Shown: positions 1 through 8,473 of the stretch, piece after piece
How positions within the stretch are numbered: position 1 is the first letter of the stretch
Layout of the letters: every line of letters begins with the position of its first letter
Assembly (NCBI GenBank): GCA_023429995.1
Contig: JAEZCE010000086.1
Coordinates: 62,001-126,000, forward strand
DNA length: 64,000 bases
Direction: 5' to 3'
DNA from: Bacillota bacterium
GTDB taxonomy: Bacteria; Bacillota; UBA4882; UBA8346
Position numbers and translations under genes: made by a program
The notes under the pieces: model-generated
Databases searched by the model: none
Told to the model about the DNA's origin: nothing
The model's input: only the letters and a program-made list of their open reading frames with translations

Positions 1-11
1 CGCCTTACCGT

Positions 12-1202
12 ATGGCTGTAATTCAAACCAAACTGGAAGTGGGTCCGGCCGGAGATCAATCCGAACAGGAAGCCGATCGGGCCGCCGGGCGGGCGATGCG
101 TCTGGCGGTTGGGCCGGCTGTAACCGGGGATAATTACCCGTTACAAGTACAGTTAAAACCCAGCCGGACCAGCCAAGATAGTCCGTTATTCGGACCGGCG
201 GGAGGAGCGCTAACGCTGAGTATGGAAACCATGATCAATCAAGCCCGGGGCGGTGGGCAAACTTTACCGGATGAGGTCCGAGGCCGGATGGAACGGGCTT
301 ACGGGGCTGACTTCAGCGGGGTGAGGGTCCATACCGGAGAAGTTGCCGAACGGCTGAATCGGACATTACATTCCCGCGCTTTTACGATTGGGCCTGATTT
401 ATTTATTAAACCGGGTGAATACCGTCCCGGCAGTAGTGGGGGGCAAAGACTGATCGCCCACGAGTTGGCCCATGTGCTGCAGCAAAACGCAGCCGCCCGG
501 CGTGAAGTTGCCCATAGTAGTAATTTGCAAATGCTGAACTCGTCCCCGATTATCCAACGCGACTGGGAACCTATTCGTGGAGATACATATCAATGGTCGG
601 AATTACTAGGCGGTTTGCGGTGGTATTATTATGGTTTTAATCAGAAAATAACCTTTATGATTGAGGATGAAGCTAGGGTTGATCAATCATGGAGAAAGAC
701 GTGGGGGGACTTGCAAGGGCAATGGAAAACTTGGTGTCAATGGATGAACTGGTTCGGTTGGGATAAACGGGACATTGTTGAATTTGCGGCGAGCGGTAAT
801 TCGGTTTATAAAACTGCTGAAGATAATCGGACAATTCTAACCACATTTGGTTTTGGTGGATGCATAGCAATCGTATTAATAGGTTCCAATAATAAAAGGA
901 CTCTCGCGCATATTTTTTCCAGTCAGATCGAAGAACCGGAAGATTTTTACTGTGAATGGGGCGAAATAGAAAAATTTAAAAATGCGGCAAAGAATGCTCA
1001 AAAAGCATATGTGTTCAATTGTTTCGCGACAGATAATGAAGAGCGTAATAAAGGTATAAAGGAAAAAGTAGCAAAAAGATTTGGATTGAGCAATGCAACA
1101 TTTCACATCGGTACATACGATCCAATTTGGGTTTATCCTGATAAAACGATAATAGCCCAACAAAACGAAGACCAATCACTTTTTTTTATAAAGAACTCAT
1201 AA
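12..1202 (+). CDS. eCIS-associated toxin: DUF4157 domain plus CNF/CheD-like deamidase domain
   Basis: Residues 5-25 hold the usual DUF4157 lead-in (GPAGDQSEQEADRAA). Residues 83-160 are the DUF4157 metallopeptidase-like core with zinc motif HELAH at 150-154. The C-terminal part (about 270-380) contains FGFGGCIAIVLIG followed by RTLAHIFSS, placing Cys284 and His300 16 residues apart. This spacing and strand pattern match the catalytic Cys-His of the CNF1/CheD glutamine deamidase fold, so the protein is probably an injected effector that deamidates a target protein; that role is inferred. Bases look richer in A/T from about position 590 on, consistent with an exchangeable toxin domain. No ribosome binding site is visible and the frame is open to the window edge, so the true start may lie upstream. 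Confidence 0.82.
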   Translation: MAVIQTKLEVGPAGDQSEQEADRAAGRAMRLAVGPAVTGDNYPLQVQLKPSRTSQDSPLFGPAGGALTLSMETMINQARGGGQTLPDEVRGRMERAYGADFSGVRVHTGEVAERLNRTLHSRAFTIGPDLFIKPGEYRPGSSGGQRLIAHELAHVLQQNAAARREVAHSSNLQMLNSSPIIQRDWEPIRGDTYQWSELLGGLRWYYYGFNQKITFMIEDEARVDQSWRKTWGDLQGQWKTWCQWMNWFGWDKRDIVEFAASGNSVYKTAEDNRTILTTFGFGGCIAIVLIGSNNKRTLAHIFSSQIEEPEDFYCEWGEIEKFKNAAKNAQKAYVFNCFATDNEERNKGIKEKVAKRFGLSNATFHIGTYDPIWVYPDKTIIAQQNEDQSLFFIKNS

Positions 1203-1332
1203 ACCGGATATGAGATTGGAATGTTGGCCGGGAAGACGGATTCGCCGGCCGAACCGGGAAACCTTTCGGATGTTACGTCAAGATAAAGGTGTTTGATTTT
1301 TAACCTTGGGTTTATCAAAGGAGGGGTCACTA

Positions 1333-2967
1333 TTGGACAATGGGAAGCAGGTTGTTTTGAAAACAAATCGATCAAATACCCTCAAGAATTTATCATCGAA
1401 TGCAAACGCTGTCAATGCGGCAAAAAATGAACCGGGTTTAACGATTCAGCGGGCGGCGTTTACTCCGAAACTGTTGTCGCCGGGGGATTTACCGGTGCTG
1501 CAGCAATTCGTGGGCAATCGGATAATGCAACGGATGTTGGCAGCAAATGATGTTCATGACGCCGGAATTGCTAAGCCTGAGGAAAACCGCACCGGAATGC
1601 CGGACTGGCTTAAAGACGGACTGGAATGCTTCTCCGGTTTGGATCTGGCTAAAGTCCGGGTCCACTATAATTCGGACCGGCCTGTGAAATTCGGTGCTTT
1701 AGCTTATACCATGGGGACCCATATTTACGTCGCCCCCGGACAGGAACGACACCTGCCCCATGAGGGCTGGCATGTGGTCCAACAAATGCAGGGGCGGGTA
1801 AGTCCGACTTTTCAGCTAAAAGGTGTTGGTATTAGCGATGATCAGACATTAGAGCGGGAAGCGGAAGAGATGGGGCGGCAAGCCGAGTTATCCGCCCAGC
1901 TTGTCCCGAAAGTTAAATCTTTTGACCCAGCAATCAATTCTAACCGGCACCCATCTTTGACGGCTTCTTCGGGGGCCGTTCAACGGATGACGATTAAAAT
2001 TGAAGGCCGGGATGATCAGGATGATTTTCAAGGGACCGAAGAATCCATCGCAACATATTTGGGAGAAACTCCGGTCGCTATGGATACGGTGGATCTGATT
2101 GTGACGGATGATTTGAAATTATGGGGACACATGACTTCCGAAAGAATGGGAAATCTCACCTTTGAGCAATTGGCAGCCCAACTAATCGCTAAAGGTTATC
2201 GTGGTTGTGAGCAAATCCGGCTTATTGGCTGTAATGACCCATCAAATCCGATAGAAGCCCCGAAACGTTTGTGGAATGCCTTATACCAGCAGTTATCCCA
2301 GATTATTCTCCAAGGACATCAGCCGGAGGTGCCTCCCATCTATGCTACCAAAGGCAAACTCCATACCGGCTCAAAAGGACTCCCTCCGGAAATGCATTGG
2401 TATGTGGTTGAAAATCTGTTACCGGAAGAAAAGGCTATTGAACAGGAATATAATAAAAAGTATGGTGTGGAATGGCTCAAGTATCACACGAAAAAAACAA
2501 AATACCGGCGGGAAGCGGGGGATTTTGTAGAGAAATTGCTGGAAAAATTCGCACCAAAATCTCAGGGATTAGCGAATAAAGCTGTAGCTGAATTGGTGAA
2601 AGAAGCCGCTAGAGAATTGGCGGCCGAATCCAGGGGCGAATATAATGAAGAAACGGCAATTAAATTGGCCCAAGGATTAGGAAGAGAATTTGCGGAAGAA
2701 TTCATTAAGAGTACCGAGCCAATAGATAAAACACGGATGGTAAAAAGTATTTATAGTAAATGGATTAGGGAAAGCAGGTTGAAGAAGAATTTCAAGTCTC
2801 GAATCAGGCGGGCTAACGATGAAAAAAAGAAACAGATCCGGGAGTTATATGATCGAAAACAGGTAGCGACTGCAGAGTACTCTTCGATTTTTCGGTTGAA
2901 TCAACAGATGCAATGGGAGTGGAATCCGGATGCCTGGGTTTGTTATGATGGGAAAACGAATAGCTAA
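1333..2967 (+). CDS. eCIS-associated DUF4157 protein with possible clan-CD peptidase-like C-terminus
   Basis: The TTG at 1333 is chosen because AAAGGAGGGG lies seven bases upstream; a TTG at 1306 would place that site inside the gene. Residues about 56-70 carry the LQQFVGNRIMQRML motif common at the head of DUF4157 proteins. Residues 90-150 are the DUF4157 core with HEGWH at 143-147, keeping the HExxH ligands. A short motif TLEREAEEMGRQA follows. The region around 255-310 shows a strand ending in WGH (His266), the helix LTFEQLAAQLIAKG, then IRLIGCND with Cys300. That His...Cys arrangement resembles C80/caspase-clan cysteine peptidases and recurs in eCIS cargo, but here the order is Gly-His rather than His-Gly. 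The lysine- and arginine-rich C-terminal 150 residues are unrecognised. Confidence 0.8.
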   Translation: MDNGKQVVLKTNRSNTLKNLSSNANAVNAAKNEPGLTIQRAAFTPKLLSPGDLPVLQQFVGNRIMQRMLAANDVHDAGIAKPEENRTGMPDWLKDGLECFSGLDLAKVRVHYNSDRPVKFGALAYTMGTHIYVAPGQERHLPHEGWHVVQQMQGRVSPTFQLKGVGISDDQTLEREAEEMGRQAELSAQLVPKVKSFDPAINSNRHPSLTASSGAVQRMTIKIEGRDDQDDFQGTEESIATYLGETPVAMDTVDLIVTDDLKLWGHMTSERMGNLTFEQLAAQLIAKGYRGCEQIRLIGCNDPSNPIEAPKRLWNALYQQLSQIILQGHQPEVPPIYATKGKLHTGSKGLPPEMHWYVVENLLPEEKAIEQEYNKKYGVEWLKYHTKKTKYRREAGDFVEKLLEKFAPKSQGLANKAVAELVKEAARELAAESRGEYNEETAIKLAQGLGREFAEEFIKSTEPIDKTRMVKSIYSKWIRESRLKKNFKSRIRRANDEKKKQIRELYDRKQVATAEYSSIFRLNQQMQWEWNPDAWVCYDGKTNS

Positions 2968-2987
2968 AGATCGATCAATGGATAATA

Positions 2988-3030
2988 AAACTAAAAATAG
3001 CCACAATCAGACTGTGGCTATTTTTAGTTT
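2988..3030 (+). terminator. Strong hairpin terminator after the cargo genes
   Basis: An 18-bp perfect stem (2988-3005 with 3013-3030) closes a 7-base loop. The 3' arm contains a T5 tract and the 5' arm an A5 tract, so it could stop transcription in both directions. It separates the two cargo genes from the particle operon. Confidence 0.85.
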
Positions 3031-3141
3031 ACGTTTCAATGAATGTTACTCTTGTTTTTCATGATTAAAAATTGCAATTCAATACAATTTCTTATATGAT
3101 AAATCAATTTAACGCCAATTCCCACAACGATTTAACCATGT

Positions 3142-3172
3142 TTGGAAAATGTTTAGAGAGGGTCGTTATAAT
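3142..3172 (+). promoter_or_regulatory. Candidate sigma-A promoter of the eCIS particle operon
   Basis: A perfect -10 box TATAAT lies at 3167-3172. The only -35-like hexamer is TTGGAA at 3142-3147, with a long 19-bp spacer, so the -35 is weak. The surrounding 3031-3244 is A/T-rich and I see no other gene in it. The first gene of the operon starts 72 bases downstream of the -10. Confidence 0.4.
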
Positions 3173-3244
3173 AAAAATTAAAAAGTTTTACATAATGAGT
3201 TGGAAATATGTTGCAATGCTTGATTGGCTGACGGAGGTAGCGGA

Positions 3245-5419
3245 GTGGGAAAGGCCTATCAGTCCAGTGATGAATATTTACGGGATGAATTATACCGGTT
3301 GGATCTCTTGTTACATTTACAGCTGGTGGAAGAACCGGCGGACGGGGCCGATCACGGTGAAAATCGTTATAAAGGGATCATTATCAGTCGTGAAGAGATT
3401 GTTGCTTTGTTGCAAGGGGAAGCCGCCGATTCCAATTCAGAGCAAACAGCGATCTTAGAGGAATTATTCAGAACCGAGAAATTGATGAATGAGCGGCTGG
3501 AAGCCTCTTCCTGTGAAGGTGTTTATCTGCCGCTTCAACATATCATTGCCGTATTTCAGCTCACTTACTTTGAATATATGGCTCTGGTGGCTTGTTTGGC
3601 GCCGGAGTTGGACCGGAAGTATGAGCGGGTATACGCTTATTTACAAGATGATTTAACAGTCCGGCTGCCTACTTTTGGCTTACTTTTAAAGCTTTTTTTA
3701 AAGAGCGATTCCAAAAAACATTCAGCCCGGATGGCATTGGAACCCTCCAGACCTTTAGCCCGGTTTTTAATCCAAGTTTTAGATCCATCCGGCAACGGAA
3801 CCACCCCGCTCATTGCCAGGCCGCTGAAAATGGAAGAACGGATCGTCGATTTTTTATTGGGCTGCAACCGGATTGATGTTCGTTTGAAAACGTCGGCCAA
3901 GTTGATTACCGGAACCCAGCCGACAACTGAAACGGTAGAAATGATTCTCCAGGCTAAACTTGAGAGGTACATCCAAGAACGGTTTTTAACTTCCCGGACT
4001 GAATTAAGGGCTACACCGGTACTAAACCTCCACGGGCCGGAGGGAACCGGGAAGAAATCGTTGATCCAAACAATTTGCCGGAAACTGCGGATTCCTTTGC
4101 TCCTGGCCGATGTCAGGCAAATAATCGCAATTGGGCTGCCATATCATGAAGCACTACGGTTACTAATCCGGGAAGCCATTTTGCTAAACGCGGCCCTATG
4201 TATTGATCATTTTGATTCGATTGAGGCTTCCGGTCAAATCGATCCCATCCGGGAATTAACCATGGATGGGATGCCGGTGTTGTTTCTTTTAAGCCGGAAT
4301 CCCTTGGCGCCTTCCGGCATCAATAAAGATTGGACAATCCTTAGTCTGGAGTTGAAGATGCCGCTGGTAAGGGACAGGCTGGTTTTCTGGGAAAGCGCCG
4401 GTCGGAGTTATCCGCTAGGAGCAGAGGTTGATTTGGCTGCGCTGGCTGAAAAATTCCGGTTTACTCCGGGGCAGATTGGGGCGGTGTTGGCCTTGGCAAG
4501 TGAGTTAAGCATCTGGGAAAACCCCGGCGGAGGCCAAATTGGGATGAGCCAACTTTATCAGGCGTGTTATTATTTTTCCAACCGGAAACTGACCGAACTG
4601 GCGCAAAAAATTATTCCCCGCCATCAATGGGATACTCTCGTCTTGCCTCCGGATCAGCTAAATCAATTGCATGAATTTTGCAATCAGGTGAAACACCGGC
4701 ACACGGTTCATGAAAAATGGGGATTCGACCGCCGCCTGTCATTGGGAAAAGGCGTCAACGCCCTTTTTTCCGGGCCGCCGGGCTGCGGCAAGACCATGGC
4801 GGCGGAAGTGATTGCCGGAGAATTAAATCTGGAACTTTATAAAATCGACCTATCCCAGGTCGTCAGCAAATATATCGGGGAGACCGAGAAAAATTTGGGG
4901 CGGATTTTTGGAGAGGCGGAAACTTCCAACGCCATTCTGTTCTTTGATGAGGCCGATGCATTATTCGGCAAACGCTCCGAGGTAAAGGACGCTCATGATC
5001 GTTACGCCAATATCGAAACCGGATATTTACTTCAAAAGATGGAAGAATTCGAAGGGATTGTCGTTCTGGCCAGTAATTTAAGTCAAAACATGGACCAGGC
5101 TTTCCTGCGACGGCTTCAATTCATGATTGAGTTTCCCTTTCCGGAGAAGAAAGAACGCTTGGAGATCTGGCGGAAGATCTTTCCGGTACAATCGCCTGTG
5201 GCGGAGCTGGATTATGAATTTTTGGCCGAGCGCTTAAAATTAGCCGGCGGCAACATTAAAAATATTGCTTTACGGGCCGCTTTTTATGCAGCCGCCGATT
5301 CGCAAACGATCGGGATGCCCCAGATTATGCAGGCTGCAAGGCGTGAATACATCAAACTTGGCAAGACATTTTTGAAAATTGACTTTGAACCATATTATCA
5401 GTTAAGCGGGGCGGTCTAA
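3245..5419 (+). CDS. eCIS AAA+ ATPase (Pvc15-like)
   Basis: A 724-residue ATPase typical of contractile injection system loci; family members are needed for particle assembly or cargo loading. The GTG at 3245 is preferred because GGAGGT sits six bases upstream. It carries two ATPase modules. The first, near residue 264, has a degenerate P-loop (GPEGTGKKS, lacking Ser/Thr after the Lys) and is probably inactive. The second has a canonical Walker A (GPPGCGKT, about 510), Walker B (ILFFDEAD, about 564), a KRSEVKDAHDRYAN segment and an arginine-finger region (DQAFLRRLQF), as in classical AAA+ proteins. Its stop overlaps the next start by one base, indicating translational coupling. Confidence 0.93.
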   Translation: MGKAYQSSDEYLRDELYRLDLLLHLQLVEEPADGADHGENRYKGIIISREEIVALLQGEAADSNSEQTAILEELFRTEKLMNERLEASSCEGVYLPLQHIIAVFQLTYFEYMALVACLAPELDRKYERVYAYLQDDLTVRLPTFGLLLKLFLKSDSKKHSARMALEPSRPLARFLIQVLDPSGNGTTPLIARPLKMEERIVDFLLGCNRIDVRLKTSAKLITGTQPTTETVEMILQAKLERYIQERFLTSRTELRATPVLNLHGPEGTGKKSLIQTICRKLRIPLLLADVRQIIAIGLPYHEALRLLIREAILLNAALCIDHFDSIEASGQIDPIRELTMDGMPVLFLLSRNPLAPSGINKDWTILSLELKMPLVRDRLVFWESAGRSYPLGAEVDLAALAEKFRFTPGQIGAVLALASELSIWENPGGGQIGMSQLYQACYYFSNRKLTELAQKIIPRHQWDTLVLPPDQLNQLHEFCNQVKHRHTVHEKWGFDRRLSLGKGVNALFSGPPGCGKTMAAEVIAGELNLELYKIDLSQVVSKYIGETEKNLGRIFGEAETSNAILFFDEADALFGKRSEVKDAHDRYANIETGYLLQKMEEFEGIVVLASNLSQNMDQAFLRRLQFMIEFPFPEKKERLEIWRKIFPVQSPVAELDYEFLAERLKLAGGNIKNIALRAAFYAAADSQTIGMPQIMQAARREYIKLGKTFLKIDFEPYYQLSGAV

Positions 5420-6036
5420 TGGAACAAACAACGGTATTGCGGGATATCGGTTCACTGTTAAAATATCTGTTAAAATCGCAAATCAGCCAACTAAGTGACG
5501 AGAACAGCATCACTTTCAATTCCCCGGCGGAGATGGAAGATACAAGCAATACCAAATTATCTTTATACTTGTATCAGGTAATGGAAAACAGCCAGATGCG
5601 GAATAGCGAACCAATCTATGATTCCAACAGACAACAGATGACACCGGCTCCGGTGTCCATGGATCTTTATTACCTGTTAACTCCCTATGCCAAAGACCGG
5701 GAGACTGAACTGATTATTCTGGAGAATATTATCGGATTGTTTCATAATGAATTGATCATTAAAAATGCCGGACAGGCTACCGGCGATGATCTGGATGAAA
5801 TCCAAACATTACAAAAAAGCTTGGCGGCAACGGGAAATGAAAATTTACGGGTTGTCCCCCATAACATCCCTTTAGAAGAATTGAACCGGCTTTGGGAACG
5901 TTTTTCCGGAAAACCTTATAAAATGACGGCGTCATGTTTGGTTACCCCGGCGCGGATACCGGTTGGAACGGTCTACCCGGTACCGAAAGTCGATAAAGAA
6001 ATAGTCCGGGTAAGAAAAATGGGCGGAGTCGCCTAA
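5419..6036 (+). CDS. DUF4255 protein, eCIS tube-terminating cap (Pvc16-like)
   Basis: A 205-residue protein with the DUF4255/Pvc16_N pattern: an N-terminal helix (VLRDIGSLLKYLL), strands around LSLYLYQVMENSQMRN, then SMDLYYLLTPYAKDRETE. In Photorhabdus PVC and Serratia Afp the homologue caps the distal end of the inner tube. The C-terminal segment LVTPARIPVGTVYPVPKV is also typical. It overlaps the ATPase stop by one base (TAATG). It is followed by an unusual 181-bp gap before the sheath gene. Confidence 0.9.
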   Translation: MEQTTVLRDIGSLLKYLLKSQISQLSDENSITFNSPAEMEDTSNTKLSLYLYQVMENSQMRNSEPIYDSNRQQMTPAPVSMDLYYLLTPYAKDRETELIILENIIGLFHNELIIKNAGQATGDDLDEIQTLQKSLAATGNENLRVVPHNIPLEELNRLWERFSGKPYKMTASCLVTPARIPVGTVYPVPKVDKEIVRVRKMGGVA

Positions 6037-6077
6037 AACAGTCAATCCGCGTGTGCGCGCGTTGTGGGAGGTTCTTT

Positions 6078-6116
6078 ATGGCTACCATTAGCGGGTCAAA
6101 CCGGCTTAAGATCTGA
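6078..6116 (+). other. Possible 12-codon mini-ORF in the DUF4255-sheath gap
   Basis: Within the 6037-6217 gap a GTGGGAGGT ribosome binding site precedes an ATG that is read for only 12 codons (MATISGSNRLKI) before TGA. It may be a gene remnant or a short translated leader. The rest of the gap shows no gene and ends in the strong sheath ribosome binding site. Confidence 0.3.
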
Positions 6117-6217
6117 ATCGAAAGTTACCCTGAAAGCAAAAGTTTTGCCTGCCAAACCGGACGGCCAAGCAAAAGCCATAACAAAAAACTCAAAAGCAAT
6201 ATCAAAGGAGGTAAAAA

Positions 6218-7411
6218 ATGAGTAATTATCAATCACCCGGAGTATATGTGGAGGAAACATCCAGTGGGGCTAAACCCATTGCCGGAGTGGGCACTTCGGT
6301 GGCCGCATTTATCGGTTTTGCACAGAAATTGGATCCTGAAACCAAGCAGCCGCTTTCCGAGGAAAAGCAGGCTCCGGTTAATCAGCCGACATTAATTACC
6401 AATTGGACCCAGTTTGTAAATCAATTTGGCGACTTAAATCCTGATTATTTACTTGGATTTGCGGTCTATGGTTTCTTTGCCGAAGGCGGCACCGCCTGTT
6501 ATGTGGTGAGAGTCGCTGAACCGGCGAAGGAGACCGATCCGGCGGAAGACACTGTTCCGGACTACCAAGCCGCGCTTGACGCCCTGGATACAGTGGATAC
6601 CATCAATATGGCGGCAATACCCGACTGTCAAGGAGAACGCGCGACTATGCTGGCAGGTTTTAATTATTGCAGCGGCCGGAAAGATTGCATTTTTATCGCG
6701 GATACTCCGGTCGGATTAACTCCGGCCCAAGTTCTTCAATATAAAAAGGGGGAAGGAGAATTTACCGGGAATGCCTTTAATACATCCTACGGCGCTTTAT
6801 ATTACCCCTGGGTTTATATGACGAATCCGGCAACCGGTGATAAAATTTTGGTCCCGCCATCCGGAGTGGTAGCCGGTACTTATGCTTATACCGATGCGGT
6901 CCGGGGTGTTCATAAAGCTCCCGCCGGAATTAGTGAAGGCTATCTGGACTCGGTAACCGGCTTGGAACAGATTGTGACCCCGGGAGAACATGATCAACTT
7001 AATCCGGAAGGGATTAATGTCATCCGCTCATTGCCAAGCGGAATTTGCATCTGGGGCGCCCGGACGTTGTCCGTTGATTCGGAATGGCGTTATGTGAATG
7101 TCCGCCGCTTGTTTATGTTTATTGAGGAATCGATTGATGAAGGCACTCAATGGGTGGTCTTTGAACCCAATTCGCCAACGCTTTGGGGCAGCGTCAAACG
7201 GAATATAACCGCTTTTTTAACCCGGGTATGGCGGGATGGCGCTTTATACGGCAGTACTCCGGACGAAGCCTTTTATGTCAAGGTCGATGAGGAAAATAAT
7301 CCGGCCGAAACGCGTGATGCCGGGGAATTACACATTGAAGTCGGAGTTGCTCCGGTAAAACCGGCTGAATTCGTAGTGATTAGCATCTGTCAAAAGACAT
7401 TGGGAAACTAA
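6218..7411 (+). CDS. Contractile tail sheath protein (Pvc2/Afp2-like)
   Basis: A 397-residue sheath subunit with the typical N-terminus YQSPGVYVEE followed by GVGTSVAAFIGFA, and the conserved C-terminal domain from about 280 (GICIWGARTL, RRLFMFIEESI, QWVVFEPN, LWGSVKRNI). The sheath contracts around the tube to drive it into a target membrane. AAAGGAGGT lies just upstream of the ATG. This is the only sheath gene in the window, whereas PVC and Afp have three, so the particle probably has a homopolymeric sheath. The middle (about 150-260) is the variable, surface-exposed domain of this family. Confidence 0.96.
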   Translation: MSNYQSPGVYVEETSSGAKPIAGVGTSVAAFIGFAQKLDPETKQPLSEEKQAPVNQPTLITNWTQFVNQFGDLNPDYLLGFAVYGFFAEGGTACYVVRVAEPAKETDPAEDTVPDYQAALDALDTVDTINMAAIPDCQGERATMLAGFNYCSGRKDCIFIADTPVGLTPAQVLQYKKGEGEFTGNAFNTSYGALYYPWVYMTNPATGDKILVPPSGVVAGTYAYTDAVRGVHKAPAGISEGYLDSVTGLEQIVTPGEHDQLNPEGINVIRSLPSGICIWGARTLSVDSEWRYVNVRRLFMFIEESIDEGTQWVVFEPNSPTLWGSVKRNITAFLTRVWRDGALYGSTPDEAFYVKVDEENNPAETRDAGELHIEVGVAPVKPAEFVVISICQKTLGN

Positions 7412-7434
7412 AGGTTGAAAGGAGATAATGATTA

Positions 7435-7878
7435 ATGACAACCGGACAAAGAACGGATCCTTATCGCAATTTTCGATTTCGAGTCGTGATTGACGGAATC
7501 CAGGTAGCGGGTTTTTCGGATGCCAGCATTCCGGATATTACGGTTGACAGCATAAGCTATCGGGAAGGTACTGATGCGCCATACGAACGGAAACTTTCCG
7601 GGCTTGTTAAGTATGGCAATATTACTCTCAAAAAAGGCTTGACCGATTCCCTGGATTTATACAACTGGCATCAACAGGTCGTCCAAACAGGGGCGTCGGG
7701 CGCCAGAAAGAACCTGTCCCTCATTTTAATCGACGAGGCAGGCGAAGATCAAGCCCAATGGGATGTTATTGAATCATGGCCTACCAAGTACGACCCTTCC
7801 GACTTCAGCGCCAAGGGCAACGACGTAATGGTTGAAAGCTTGGAATTGGTCCATGAAGGGATTACCCGAGTGAAATAG
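7435..7878 (+). CDS. Tail tube protein 1 (Pvc1/gp19-like)
   Basis: A 147-residue T4 gp19-family inner tube subunit. It has DPYRNFRFRVVIDGI at the start, AGFSDASI, a PYERKLSGLVKYGNITLKKG strand pair, and the terminal VESLELVHEGI. Tube subunits stack in hexamers inside the sheath and enclose cargo in eCIS particles. Its ribosome binding site is AAAGGAG. It directly follows the sheath gene, the standard order, and a second paralogue lies at 8474. Confidence 0.95.
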   Translation: MTTGQRTDPYRNFRFRVVIDGIQVAGFSDASIPDITVDSISYREGTDAPYERKLSGLVKYGNITLKKGLTDSLDLYNWHQQVVQTGASGARKNLSLILIDEAGEDQAQWDVIESWPTKYDPSDFSAKGNDVMVESLELVHEGITRVK

Positions 7879-7886
7879 GAGGCAAC

Positions 7887-8255
7887 ATGGCTATTTTACA
7901 GACTGAATTTGAATTTTCATTACCCAAGGGATATATCGATGAATCGGGAACGGTACATAAGGAAGGTGTGATGCGGCTAGCGACTGCGGCGGATGAGATT
8001 TTACCACAGCGCGACCCGCGAGTGCAACAAAACCCGGCTTATTTGTCGTTGATTTTATTGTCACGGGTAGTCACGCGGTTGGGAAGTTTGCCGATGGTGA
8101 CTCCCAAAGTGATTGAGGAGTTGTTTGCAAGCGACTTTGCGTATTTACAGGATATGTACAACCGGATCAACGAGAACGGCTTGAATGTTATCAAAGTCCA
8201 GTGTCCTAAATGCCAACACCATTTTGAAACGGAACCGGGGTTGCCGGGGGAATAA
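7887..8255 (+). CDS. Tail assembly chaperone-like protein with C-terminal zinc-finger motif
   Basis: A 122-residue protein resembling the Mu gp41 / P2 E / T4-type tail assembly chaperone group: an opening strand-rich segment (FEFSLPKGYIDESG), the MRLATAADEI stretch, and helices over residues 50-100. The last 20 residues hold CPKCQHHF, half of a possible zinc-binding site. A TAGGAGG ribosome binding site precedes the ATG. In many contractile phages the chaperone gene is extended by -1 ribosomal frameshifting into a downstream frame. Here the gene ends in a five-G run immediately before its TAA, and an open frame with conserved content follows in the -1 frame. Confidence 0.82.
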   Translation: MAILQTEFEFSLPKGYIDESGTVHKEGVMRLATAADEILPQRDPRVQQNPAYLSLILLSRVVTRLGSLPMVTPKVIEELFASDFAYLQDMYNRINENGLNVIKVQCPKCQHHFETEPGLPGE

Positions 8256-8434
8256 TCGGCTACCCCCTGGACCGTCTCCGCGAGGAGGTAGCCTTTATCG
8301 CCTATTATTTCCATTGGGATTATCAGACCTTACTAGAACTGGAACACCGGGAACGGCAACAATGGTGTCGGGAGATTAGCCGGATTAACCAGACGCTCAA
8401 TGGAAAGACCGAAAAAAATTTTTTCGATATGTAA
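8249..8434 (+). CDS. DUF6760-type eCIS small protein, probably made by -1 frameshifting
   Basis: This frame encodes GYPLDRLREEVAFIAYYFHW followed by a LELEHRERQQW helix, the recognisable DUF6760 signature of eCIS loci. Reading back from the conserved Gly at 8258, there is no ATG, GTG, TTG or CTG before an in-frame TGA at 8225-8227; the only codons near the start are ATA (8252) and ATC (8255). The frame is -1 relative to the preceding chaperone gene, whose last codons cross the G run at 8246-8250, so tRNA-Gly could slip from GGG to GGG. The start given is the first -1-frame codon after such a slip. Initiation at ATA or ATC is the alternative. About 60 residues are read after the shift. Confidence 0.78.
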   Translation, partial: GIIGYPLDRLREEVAFIAYYFHWDYQTLLELEHRERQQWCREISRINQTLNGKTEKNFFDM

Positions 8435-8473
8435 CTGAGCCGGAGATAATCCGTAACCGGGAGGAGATATATA

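Noticed and set aside
1225..1249. GGCCGG/CCGGCC hairpin as terminator between the two cargo genes
   Set aside because: The stem is short, has a long loop and no T tract; the two genes are probably cotranscribed.
3072..3458. 128-codon plus-strand frame ahead of and overlapping the ATPase gene
   Set aside because: It is in another frame than the ATPase, has no family content and no ribosome binding site; the GTG at 3245 with GGAGGT explains the region.
8185..8379. 64-codon frame over the chaperone-DUF6760 junction
   Set aside because: The product shows no family pattern, and the frame that carries the DUF6760 motif is clearly different.
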